Of a stretch of 5,411 bases of DNA, positions 1 through 5,324 are shown one piece after another. Below the pieces are notes generated by a model. That model saw only the letters and a list, made by a program, of their open reading frames with translations, did no database searches and was not told the origin of the DNA. A program made the position numbers and the translations under genes. Source of the stretch: M55B157 sp965657825 (GTDB lineage Bacteria > Actinomycetota > Actinomycetes > S36-B12). The stretch spans positions 1-5,411 of the forward strand of contig CBFHQG010000126.1 of NCBI GenBank assembly GCA_965657825.1. Reading direction: 5' to 3'. The first letter of the stretch is position 1, and every line of letters starts with the position of its first letter.

Positions 1-1048
1 GCTGGCCGGCATCGACGAGTTCCATCCGACCCGCGACCCGGGCCTCGCTCAAACCGATTGCGATCACTCGATCGGTGATGCCCAGGTCGTGCAGCATCGC
101 CCAGGCGATCGCCGCGTTCTGCGCATTGAACTGACCGGGCAGCGCCAGGTCGACAGAATGCCTGCCCAAGGCGGTGTCGAGGGTGATCCGCTGCCGGCCG
201 TGTTCATCGGTCTGCCGATCGACCGCGACGATGTCGGCTTCGGCTTCCCGAACCATGCTCACAGTGGTGACCGGAATAGACAGGGCGTCGGCCAGACGTC
301 GACCCCACTCATCGTCCACGCCGATGACAGCTCGACGGGATCGCCGGGAGGTGAACAGCATCGCCTTGGCCGCGAAATAGGACTCCATATCGCCGTGGAA
401 GTCGAGGTGATCCGGTGAGAGGTTGGTGAAGGCTGCGAGATCGAAGGTCAGGCCATCGACGCGTCCGAGGATGAGAGCGTGGCTGGAAACCTCCATGACG
501 ACGTCGCTGATGCCCCGCTCGCGCATGATCGCGAGGAGCGCATGGGTGTCCGGAGCCTCCGGTGTGGTGCGCACCGCGGGCAGTTGCTCGTCGTGGATGC
601 TCACTCCCGCGGTTCCGATCATGCCGACCCGGTTACCGGCCGCGCGCAGCCCGGCGCTGACGAGATGGGTGACCGTCGTCTTGCCGTTGGTACCGGTGAC
701 ACCCACGAGTGTGAGATCCCGCCCCGGGTGTCCATAGACGGCTGCCGAGATGGCACCGAGTTCGCCACGGGGATCATCGCCGACGAGCGCCGGCAGATCC
801 CCCGCATCCTGCTCTCCGGAGTGATCGGTCAGGATCGCCACCGCGCCGAGAGTGCGCGCCTGTTCGATGAAGCGTCGACCATGCGTGTGTTCACCGGGTA
901 GGGCAGCGAACACGTCTCCTGGGCGCACGTCTCGGGAGTCCAGGGTGATGCCCGTGACCAGGGTCTCCGGGTCTCCCTTCACCGTCCATCGACCGCCCTC
1001 GGGCACCAGCGACCGCAGAGGGCGGCCCACCGGTGTCGGTCTCGGCAT
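1..1048 (-). CDS. murE: UDP-N-acetylmuramyl-tripeptide synthetase MurE (partial, C-terminus off the left edge)
   Basis: This is a cytoplasmic Mur ligase that adds the third residue (usually meso-diaminopimelate, sometimes L-Lys) to UDP-MurNAc-L-Ala-D-Glu using ATP. I translated 349 residues in one unbroken frame. Visible in order: an N-terminal UDP-substrate domain with DSRDVRPGDVFAAL (37-50); the ATP P-loop GVTGTNGKTT (116-125); TTPEAP (161-166); EVSSHAL (186-192); NLSPDHLDFHG (209-219); YFAAKAMLF (224-232), whose Lys228 aligns with the carbamylated lysine of the family. MurE proteins are about 490-530 residues, so roughly 150 are missing, including the DNPR-type region that reports on DAP versus Lys. 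The amino acid specificity therefore cannot be read here. Start choice is uncertain: ATG at 1048 has no Shine-Dalgarno sequence. An in-frame GTG at 1066 lies 9 nt after the ftsI stop and would add six residues. The stop of ftsI (1078-1076) is the first in-frame stop upstream. It is the last visible gene of the operon. Confidence 0.96.
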   Translation of the reverse strand, partial: MPRPTPVGRPLRSLVPEGGRWTVKGDPETLVTGITLDSRDVRPGDVFAALPGEHTHGRRFIEQARTLGAVAILTDHSGEQDAGDLPALVGDDPRGELGAISAAVYGHPGRDLTLVGVTGTNGKTTVTHLVSAGLRAAGNRVGMIGTAGVSIHDEQLPAVRTTPEAPDTHALLAIMRERGISDVVMEVSSHALILGRVDGLTFDLAAFTNLSPDHLDFHGDMESYFAAKAMLFTSRRSRRAVIGVDDEWGRRLADALSIPVTTVSMVREAEADIVAVDRQTDEHGRQRITLDTALGRHSVDLALPGQFNAQNAAIAWAMLHDLGITDRVIAIGLSEARVAGRMELVDAGQ

Positions 1049-1075
1049 CGGGTGCGGGGTCGACACGTCTGGAGG

Positions 1076-2836
1076 CTATCCGTTTTCGGGAGCCGGACCG
1101 GGGACCGGCGCGACCTGACGGGCCTGCAGTGCGTAGGTCATGATCTCCTTGAAGACCGGGCCGGCAAGTTCGCCTCCGAACTGCTGGACGGACGGGCGCA
1201 CGATGGTGACGGCGACGACGAGTTCGGGTGCGTCGATGGGAGCCATGCCGATGAATGACCCGATGGTGTCACCGTCATAGCAACGACACTCCGGATCGAT
1301 GGCCTGGGCTGTTCCGGTCTTGCCGCCGACGTCATACCCTGCGATGGCCGCCATCGGCGCAGTCCCCCCGACCTCGACGACGGTCGCCAGCATGTCGCGG
1401 ATGGAACGCGCGGTGCCCTCGGAGATGACCCGAACGCCCTCACGTGGCACCTCGGCTTTCACCAGGGAAGGTGCGATCCGGACTCCATCGTTGGCGATCG
1501 TGGCGAACACACTGGCGGCCTGCACCGCATTCACCGAGAAGCCTTGACCGAAGGCGAGGGTCGGGAAGGTCGTCCCCGACCAGTCCGCGGGAGCGGGCAG
1601 GAAGCCACTCGTCTCACCCGGGAACCCCAACCCGGACGGCTGGCCGATTCCGAACCTGCGCATGTAGTCGTACAGGGCCTCACCGCCCACCGATTCAGCC
1701 GCGAGGATCATGCCGATGTTGCTCGATCTGGCCAGGGCGGTGGTCAGATCCCAGGTGTATCCACCATGTGGGCGGGCATCGTTGAACACCTTGCCCGATC
1801 GGGTCAGTGTCGGGGGGATCTCGATGATGGTGTCCGCGGACATCCCGCCTTCCTCGAGGACGGCAGCGACCGTGATGACCTTCGTCGTCGAGCCGGGTTC
1901 GAAGGCGTCGGTCAGCGCCCGATTGCCGAGGTCAGCCGGCTGCGCGGAGGCAGGATCATTGGCATCGAAGGTCGGGGTGGCGGCCAAGGCCAGGATCTCG
2001 CCGGATCGGGGATCCATGACCACGATCGATCCGCTCTCAGCTCCTGCTGAGACGACAGCGTCGGTGATCGTCCGCTGCGCGACATACTGGATGTCGCGAT
2101 CCAAGGTGAGCGTCACCGGTGTGCCGGGTATCGATGCCTCTCCGGAGGTCTCCGCGTTGGGGATCGCCGGTCCTGCGAATCCGCGCTCGTAGGTCCGCCA
2201 ACCATCGACGCCCGCGAGCGCGTCGTTCATGGCGTACTCGATGCCGGCGAGTCCTTCTCCTTCTGCGCCGACGAAACCCACCACGTTGGACCCGACTTCA
2301 CCCGCCGGGTAGATGCGCTTCGTGGTGCGTTCGGAGAAGATCCCCGACAGTCCGAGGGCCTCGATGCTCCGCCAGGTTTCCGGTGTGAGGTCCTTGGCGA
2401 CGTAGACGAATCGCCGTTCTCCCATGAGTCGTTCGGCGATCTGCGACACCTGCATTCCGACGTAGGGAGCCAGCGCCTGGGCAGTCCGATAGGGGTCGGC
2501 GATGAGGGTCTGATCCGCGGTGAGGTGACGGGCTTCGACGGTCGAAGCGAGGGGCGCACCGTTGCGATCGGTGATCGCCCCCCGATCAGCCAGGATGGTC
2601 ACCGTGCGGGTTCGCTGATCGACCGCTGCGGCGGCGAGCACATCGCCGCGGAAGGCCTGCAACTCCAGAAGCCGACCGGCGAAGATCGTCAATATGAACA
2701 GCGAGAACACGATGAGCACCGTGGCTCGTCGACGCCCATCACCCAGACGCAACATCGCTCGTGCGGGTGCTGGCGGGGCAGGCTTCGCTGCCGGCCTCGG
2801 AGTTGGTCGACGTCGCGCAGGAGCAGGGGCGCTCAC
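1076..2836 (-). CDS. ftsI: Class B penicillin-binding protein, septal transpeptidase FtsI / PbpB
   Basis: This monofunctional DD-transpeptidase crosslinks septal peptidoglycan in the divisome, partnered with FtsW. The product has 586 residues, within the usual class B range. It has a basic Pro/Ala/Arg-rich cytoplasmic tail (1-38) and one membrane segment (about 39-57). A pedestal/dimerisation domain opens with ADRGAITDRNG (83-93). The transpeptidase domain carries all three active-site motifs: SxxK as S316-T-T-K319 in FEPGSTTK, SxN as S371-S-N373, and KTG as K506-T-G508 in GGKTGTAQ. There is no C-terminal PASTA repeat. The GTG start overlaps the upstream stop as GTGA, implying translational coupling; a GGAGG lies 13 nt upstream (2854-2850), which is long for a Shine-Dalgarno. 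Met28 is a possible later start but would cut the tail. The only two cysteines, C517 and C519, lie just after KTG. Position between the ftsL-like gene and murE fits pbpB of actinobacteria. Confidence 0.97.
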   Translation of the reverse strand: MSAPAPARRRPTPRPAAKPAPPAPARAMLRLGDGRRRATVLIVFSLFILTIFAGRLLELQAFRGDVLAAAAVDQRTRTVTILADRGAITDRNGAPLASTVEARHLTADQTLIADPYRTAQALAPYVGMQVSQIAERLMGERRFVYVAKDLTPETWRSIEALGLSGIFSERTTKRIYPAGEVGSNVVGFVGAEGEGLAGIEYAMNDALAGVDGWRTYERGFAGPAIPNAETSGEASIPGTPVTLTLDRDIQYVAQRTITDAVVSAGAESGSIVVMDPRSGEILALAATPTFDANDPASAQPADLGNRALTDAFEPGSTTKVITVAAVLEEGGMSADTIIEIPPTLTRSGKVFNDARPHGGYTWDLTTALARSSNIGMILAAESVGGEALYDYMRRFGIGQPSGLGFPGETSGFLPAPADWSGTTFPTLAFGQGFSVNAVQAASVFATIANDGVRIAPSLVKAEVPREGVRVISEGTARSIRDMLATVVEVGGTAPMAAIAGYDVGGKTGTAQAIDPECRCYDGDTIGSFIGMAPIDAPELVVAVTIVRPSVQQFGGELAGPVFKEIMTYALQARQVAPVPGPAPENG

Positions 2837-3420
2837 GGCGTCACCGTTCCCTCCGCCACCGGTTCCTCGATGGCGACCTCACCCTCTGTGGTCACGACAT
2901 CAGCTACCGGATCCTCCGCGGTCACGACATCAGACACCGCATCCTCTGGAGTCGCACTCTCGGTGGTGGGTGCTTCCTGCGGGATTGGTTCACCGAGGAT
3001 CAGACCGTCTTCTAGACGCAGGAATACCGGCACGTCCTGGGGGACCATGCCCAGCTCCCGGGCGGACTGCTCGAGCTGTGCAGGGGCGTCGGCTCGCGCT
3101 AGTTCCTCGGTCAACTGCTGTTCCACCTCGATCAGTTGCGCGCGCTGCTGCTGCAGATCGGTCAGGGTGAACGCTCCCTGAGCGAGAGTGGTGTTGATCC
3201 ACAGCATTCCCAGCAGACCTACGGTGAGGATCATCAGCACGAAGACGGCGAACACACCGGTGCGCGCACGTGCCGGAGGATTCCCCCGGCCTGTTGTGGC
3301 TGCACGCCGCGGTCGAGGTGGTGCCGCGGGTCGCCGCTGGGGCGTTGTAGTGCGCGATGTCCGCCGATGCGTCGGGCGGACATCCCGCGCGACGATGATC
3401 GTCTCAGCTCCGGCGCTCAT
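2833..3420 (-). CDS. ftsL: FtsL-like bitopic division protein with acidic C-terminal tail
   Basis: The 195-residue product sits in the dcw slot of ftsL, between rsmH and ftsI. It has a basic Arg/Pro/Thr-rich cytoplasmic tail (1-54), one membrane segment (about 55-77, GVFAVFVLMILTVGLLGML), then a Gln/Glu/Leu-rich helix likely to form a coiled coil (about 84-124, TLTDLQQQRAQLIEVEQQL and onward). ARELGMVPQDVPVFLRLEDG (120-139) resembles the post-coil segment of FtsL/DivIC-type proteins. In known systems such proteins pair with FtsB/DivIC and help activate FtsI-FtsW. The last 60 residues are unusual: Glu/Asp-rich, no Lys or Arg after R135, with a 10-residue near-repeat (EDAVSDVVTA, EDPVADVVTT). 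The ATG overlaps the rsmH stop as ATGA, so translation is probably coupled. FtsL sequences diverge widely, so the call rests on topology and synteny more than on residues. Confidence 0.8.
   Translation of the reverse strand: MSAGAETIIVARDVRPTHRRTSRTTTPQRRPAAPPRPRRAATTGRGNPPARARTGVFAVFVLMILTVGLLGMLWINTTLAQGAFTLTDLQQQRAQLIEVEQQLTEELARADAPAQLEQSARELGMVPQDVPVFLRLEDGLILGEPIPQEAPTTESATPEDAVSDVVTAEDPVADVVTTEGEVAIEEPVAEGTVTP
2891..2950 (-). repeat. 30-bp tandem duplication inside the ftsL-like gene
   Basis: Two adjacent 30-bp units, 2891-2920 and 2921-2950, both begin on the plus strand with gtcacgacatcag and agree at about 24 of 30 positions. The unit is a multiple of three and encodes a 10-residue acidic repeat in the extracytoplasmic tail, so the reading frame is kept. 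Confidence 0.75.
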
Positions 3421-4388
3421 GCCGCGATCCGTTCCACCGCACGTACTCGCACACTCGCGGCCCGAGGGTTGGCGGCGATCTCACCGTCGTCGGCTTTCAG
3501 CGAGCCCCGCACCAGATCGGCAAGCCAGGGTTGCAGGTGGTCTGGAATGACCGGCAATCCCTGGGGCACCTCCGGGTGCAGGCCCGGCTGCAGAGCACGC
3601 TTGACGAGGCGGTCCTCGAGGGAGTGGTAGCTCATCACCACGAGTCGGCCGCCGACGGCGAGATGATCCAGGGCCGACGGGATCGCACGCTGGAGTACGC
3701 GCAACTCGTCGTTCACCTCGATCCGCAGCGCTTGGAATGTCCTCTTGGCCGGATTACCGCCGGTGCGGCGAGCCGGGGCGGGAATCGCATCGCGGACGAG
3801 TTCGACCAGACGCGCGCTGGTCTGCCATGGCTGCTCCGCACGGGCGGTGACGATCCGCTCGGCGATGCGGCGGGCGTAGCGCTCCTCGCCGTATTCGCGC
3901 AGGATGCGGGTCAGCTCACCGACCGGATAGGTGTTGAGGATCTGTGCTGCCGTGGAGATATCGGCGGCCGGATCCATCCGCATATCCAGCGGGGCGTCCT
4001 GGGAGTAGGCGAAGCCACGCTCGGGGCGATCAAGTTGCATCGAGGAGACGCCGAGGTCGAACACGATGCCCTGGACCGGTCCGATGCCGAGATCATCGAG
4101 GACAGTGGGCAACTCGTCGTAGACCGCGTGCACAAGGGTGATCCGATCGGCCCAGGGGGCCAACCGCTGCGCGGCGAGGTCCAGGGCGATCGGGTCCCGA
4201 TCCAACCCGATCACATGACAGGTGGCAATGTCGGCGAGAACCGCCGCGCTGTGCCCACCGAGGCCGAGGGTGGCGTCGACGAGTACGGAGCCGGGGGTCT
4301 GCAGGGCAGGAGCGAGCAGGGCGACGATGCGATCCCGGAGGACCGGCACGTGACCGAATCCCTCCTGCGGGAGCGCGGCATCGGCCAT
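3417..4388 (-). CDS. rsmH: 16S rRNA (cytosine(1402)-N(4))-methyltransferase RsmH (MraW)
   Basis: This S-adenosylmethionine-dependent enzyme N4-methylates C1402 in the 16S rRNA decoding centre. The product has 323 residues, the normal family length. Family motifs in order: GHVPVL (12-17); the AdoMet-binding glycine loop VDATLGLGGHS (37-47); GLDRDPIAL (61-69); FDLGVSSMQLD (110-120); GFAYSQDAPLDMRMD (125-139); the inserted helical domain with REYGEERYARRIA (164-176); FQALRIEVNDEL (218-229); SYHSLEDRLVK (253-263); and C-terminal NPRAASVRVRA (307-317). The ATG at 4388 lies 7 nt after the stop of a small upstream ORF. A GGGGA (4403-4399), 10 nt before the ATG and running into that stop codon, can serve as ribosome binding site, so the two are probably coupled. 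The 3' end overlaps the ftsL-like gene by 4 nt. Confidence 0.98.
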   Translation of the reverse strand: MADAALPQEGFGHVPVLRDRIVALLAPALQTPGSVLVDATLGLGGHSAAVLADIATCHVIGLDRDPIALDLAAQRLAPWADRITLVHAVYDELPTVLDDLGIGPVQGIVFDLGVSSMQLDRPERGFAYSQDAPLDMRMDPAADISTAAQILNTYPVGELTRILREYGEERYARRIAERIVTARAEQPWQTSARLVELVRDAIPAPARRTGGNPAKRTFQALRIEVNDELRVLQRAIPSALDHLAVGGRLVVMSYHSLEDRLVKRALQPGLHPEVPQGLPVIPDHLQPWLADLVRGSLKADDGEIAANPRAASVRVRAVERIAA

Positions 4389-4395
4389 GATCGGG

Positions 4396-4557
4396 CTATC
4401 CCCAGTGCCCGACGATGCTGGACGCTATGGCGATCACCGCGGCGGTCATCGCACCCGCTCCGATCGCAAGGACGGTCTGACGGGCGCGTGTGGGAACGCG
4501 TCGCAGGTCGTTTCTCGGGGCGCCGGGGATGGCCTCGAGGGTGATCGAGCGGTTCAC
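4396..4557 (-). CDS. Small single-span membrane protein of unknown function, between mraZ and rsmH
   Basis: This 53-codon ORF starts with GTG and ends in TAG. I do not recognise a family. The N-terminal half is polar and basic (MNRSITLEAIPGAP, then RNDLRRVPTRAR); residues about 28-49 (TVLAIGAGAMTAAVIAIASSIV) form one hydrophobic membrane helix; the tail is GHWG. By the positive-inside rule the N-terminus would face the cytoplasm. Support for coding: a strong ribosome binding site (GGAAGG, 4569-4564, 6 nt upstream); about 43 of 53 codons end in G or C, as in the neighbours; an in-frame stop just upstream (4581-4579) makes this GTG the first usable start; and it ends 7 nt before rsmH, as a coupled operon gene would. 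It lies downstream of a large RNA hairpin. A role in envelope assembly or division is a guess from context only. The alternative is that it is a chance ORF in a leader region. Confidence 0.7.
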   Translation of the reverse strand: MNRSITLEAIPGAPRNDLRRVPTRARQTVLAIGAGAMTAAVIAIASSIVGHWG

Positions 4558-4562
4558 GGGTT

Positions 4563-4569
4563 TCCTTCC
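4563..4569 (-). promoter_or_regulatory. Ribosome binding site of the small membrane ORF
   Basis: On the minus strand the bases before the GTG at 4557 read GGAAGGAAACCC. GGAAGG/AAGGA is a good Shine-Dalgarno match at 5-6 nt spacing. It is clearer than the site of rsmH or of any other downstream gene here, and it decides the GTG start. Confidence 0.7.
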
Positions 4570-4619
4570 ACGAAGACGTCACTGGTGCGACTTCACTGGT
4601 GTGCTGTTGGTTCGGTGCT

Positions 4620-4720
4620 GTCTCGATCAGGTCCCCTCCCGCGTGTGGATCCGTGCGCACCTGGCACCGGGGAAGTGGTTCCAGGGGCGGCGACCACGCG
4701 GGGGGAGGCCTCATCGAGAC
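4620..4720 (-). ncRNA. Structured cis-acting RNA upstream of rsmH, mraW RNA motif-like
   Basis: Bases 4720-4695 and 4645-4620 form a 26-position imperfect inverted repeat: 22 Watson-Crick pairs, one G-U and three isolated 1x1 mismatches. The outer block is GTCTCGAT with ATCGAGAC (8 bp) and the inner block CCCGCGTG with CACGCGGG (8 bp). It encloses a second hairpin, 4685-4660: CCTGG, a 3-nt AAC bulge, CAC, loop TTCCCCG, GTG, CCAGG. From memory, the computationally described mraW RNA motif of Actinomycetales lies upstream of mraW and has a CUUCCCCGG terminal loop; this hairpin has exactly that loop sequence in that place. Its function is not known to me. It would be transcribed in the mraZ-rsmH mRNA, 22 nt after the mraZ stop. 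No U-tract follows, so it does not look like an intrinsic terminator. Confidence 0.72.
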
Positions 4721-4741
4721 GCGCTGCCTCGACGACGGGCC

Positions 4742-5173
4742 TCACAGGATTCCCGGCACCACCTCCTCACTGAGCCCACTGAAGGCGTCCTCCTGGCCGG
4801 CGAGGTAGTCGTTCCATGTCGCGGAATCCCAGATTTCGCAGGTGGTGCCGTTCCCGACCACGACCACGTCGCGAGTCAGGCCCGCGTAGTCGCGCAGCAC
4901 GCCGGGCACGTTGATGCGCCCCTGCCGATCGGGGACCTCGTCGGAGGCCCCGGAGAACAGCACCCGCAGGTAGGCCCGGACCCGGGCATCGGATCGTGAG
5001 GCTTCGTTCAAGCGCTCGGCGTAGGTGGCGAACTCCGCGGCCGGCCAGACCACGACGGAGCGGTCCTGACCCTTGGTGAGCACGACCCCCGAGGCCAGCC
5101 CCTCGCGGAACTTCGCGGGGAGGACCAGCCGCCCCTTGTCATCCAGACGGGGGGCGTGGGTGCCCAGGAACAT
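4742..5173 (-). CDS. mraZ: Transcriptional regulator MraZ
   Basis: MraZ is a ring-forming DNA-binding protein with two SpoVT/AbrB-like domains that controls the dcw cluster from repeated TGGG-type boxes at its own promoter. The product has 143 residues from the ATG at 5173. MFLGTHAPRLDDKGRLVLPAKFRE (1-24) is the conserved first domain with D-x-x-x-R (D11-R15). The second domain carries DRQGRINVPGVLRDYAGL (82-99) with its own D-x-x-x-R; CEIWDSATWNDYL (112-124) is the typical family ending. An upstream in-frame ATG at 5182 would add Met-Ala-Ala. GAGGTGAGGG (5192-5183) could serve either start (GAGGT 5 nt from 5182, GAGGG 9 nt from 5173). I chose 5173 because the family normally begins MFLGT and is about 143 long. 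It is the first gene of the transcription unit. Confidence 0.96.
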   Translation of the reverse strand: MFLGTHAPRLDDKGRLVLPAKFREGLASGVVLTKGQDRSVVVWPAAEFATYAERLNEASRSDARVRAYLRVLFSGASDEVPDRQGRINVPGVLRDYAGLTRDVVVVGNGTTCEIWDSATWNDYLAGQEDAFSGLSEEVVPGIL

Positions 5174-5207
5174 GGCGGCCATCCCTCACCTCGCCTCGCT
5201 GGTCGCC

Positions 5208-5242
5208 CCCGGACTGCTCCGGGACCGGGGTCGTCACCCCAG
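5208..5242 (-). promoter_or_regulatory. Two adjacent hairpins in the predicted mraZ 5' leader
   Basis: Two hairpins are separated by a single base. The first is CTGGGGT-GACG-ACCCCGG (5242-5225; 7 pairs including one G-U, 4-nt loop). The second is CCCGGA-GCAG-TCCGGG (5223-5208; 6 perfect pairs, 4-nt loop). They lie between the predicted transcription start (near 5243) and the ribosome binding site (5192-5183). There is no U-tract, so termination is unlikely. They could stabilise the 5' end or regulate initiation; that is inference. Confidence 0.45.
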
Positions 5243-5247
5243 TGGCG

Positions 5248-5271
5248 CCACTTTACCCCACTTTCCTCCAC
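5248..5271 (-). promoter_or_regulatory. MraZ operator: three GTGG boxes at 10-bp spacing
   Basis: GTGG occurs on the minus strand at 5271-5268, 5261-5258 and 5251-5248, exactly 10 bp apart, in the context GTGGAGGAAA, GTGGGGTAAA, GTGGCGCC. Known MraZ sites are three or more TGGG-type repeats separated by about 5 nt (10-bp period) next to mraZ, so both pattern and place fit an autoregulatory operator. The boxes lie between and over the predicted -35 and -10 elements. Confidence 0.75.
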
Positions 5272-5277
5272 AATCAA
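5250..5277 (-). promoter_or_regulatory. Candidate sigma70-type promoter for the mraZ operon
   Basis: On the minus strand TTGATT (5277-5272) resembles a -35 element and TAAAGT (5255-5250) a -10 element, each 4/6 to consensus, with a 16-bp spacer. Transcription would start near 5243, giving a leader of about 60-70 nt. The spacer contains MraZ boxes, which would explain repression. This is the only A/T-bearing promoter-like pair I see in this region. Confidence 0.5.
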
Positions 5278-5324
5278 CCCCTCACACCCCCCAAGATCCC
5301 CATTCCTCCCCCATTCCTCCCCCA
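5278..5324 (-). repeat. G-rich direct repeats (TGGGGGAGGAA) upstream of the mraZ promoter
   Basis: TGGGGGAGGAA is repeated twice in tandem (5324-5314 and 5313-5303), followed by TGGGG (5302-5298), TGGGGGG (5293-5287) and AGGGG (5282-5278). Runs of 5, 5, 4, 6 and 4 G are separated by loops of 6, 6, 5 and 5 nt. The run spacing is mostly about 11 bp. This may extend the MraZ operator or form a G-quadruplex. No coding capacity is visible here or in the remaining upstream bases 5325-5411. Confidence 0.7.

Noticed and set aside
1046..1078. ftsI and murE lie in the same frame separated by one TAG and a few codons, suggesting a readthrough fusion.
   Set aside because: The FtsI C-terminus is extracytoplasmic while MurE acts in the cytoplasm, so a fusion makes no sense; a one-in-three frame match is expected by chance.
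2525..3181. Plus-strand ORF of 218 codons spanning the ftsI/ftsL junction.
   Set aside because: Low-complexity Ser/Arg/Thr translation, antisense to two well-supported genes, no ribosome site or family signal.
3531..4544. Long plus-strand ORF (337 codons) opposite rsmH and the small ORF.
   Set aside because: It is antisense to a fully motif-supported rsmH, has no recognisable domain, and long antisense frames are expected in high-GC coding DNA.
4211..4714. Minus-strand ORF of 167 codons covering the mraZ-rsmH gap and the rsmH 5' end.
   Set aside because: It runs through the RNA stem and overlaps rsmH in another frame; its translation is Arg/Pro/Ser-rich without domains. The 53-codon ORF in a different frame has the ribosome site and a coherent membrane helix.
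4714..4732. Small hairpin TCGAG-N9-CTCGA just after the mraZ stop, considered as a terminator.
   Set aside because: Only 5 bp, no U-tract, and it competes with the much longer stem that uses the same CTCGA bases; the downstream genes must be transcribed through it.
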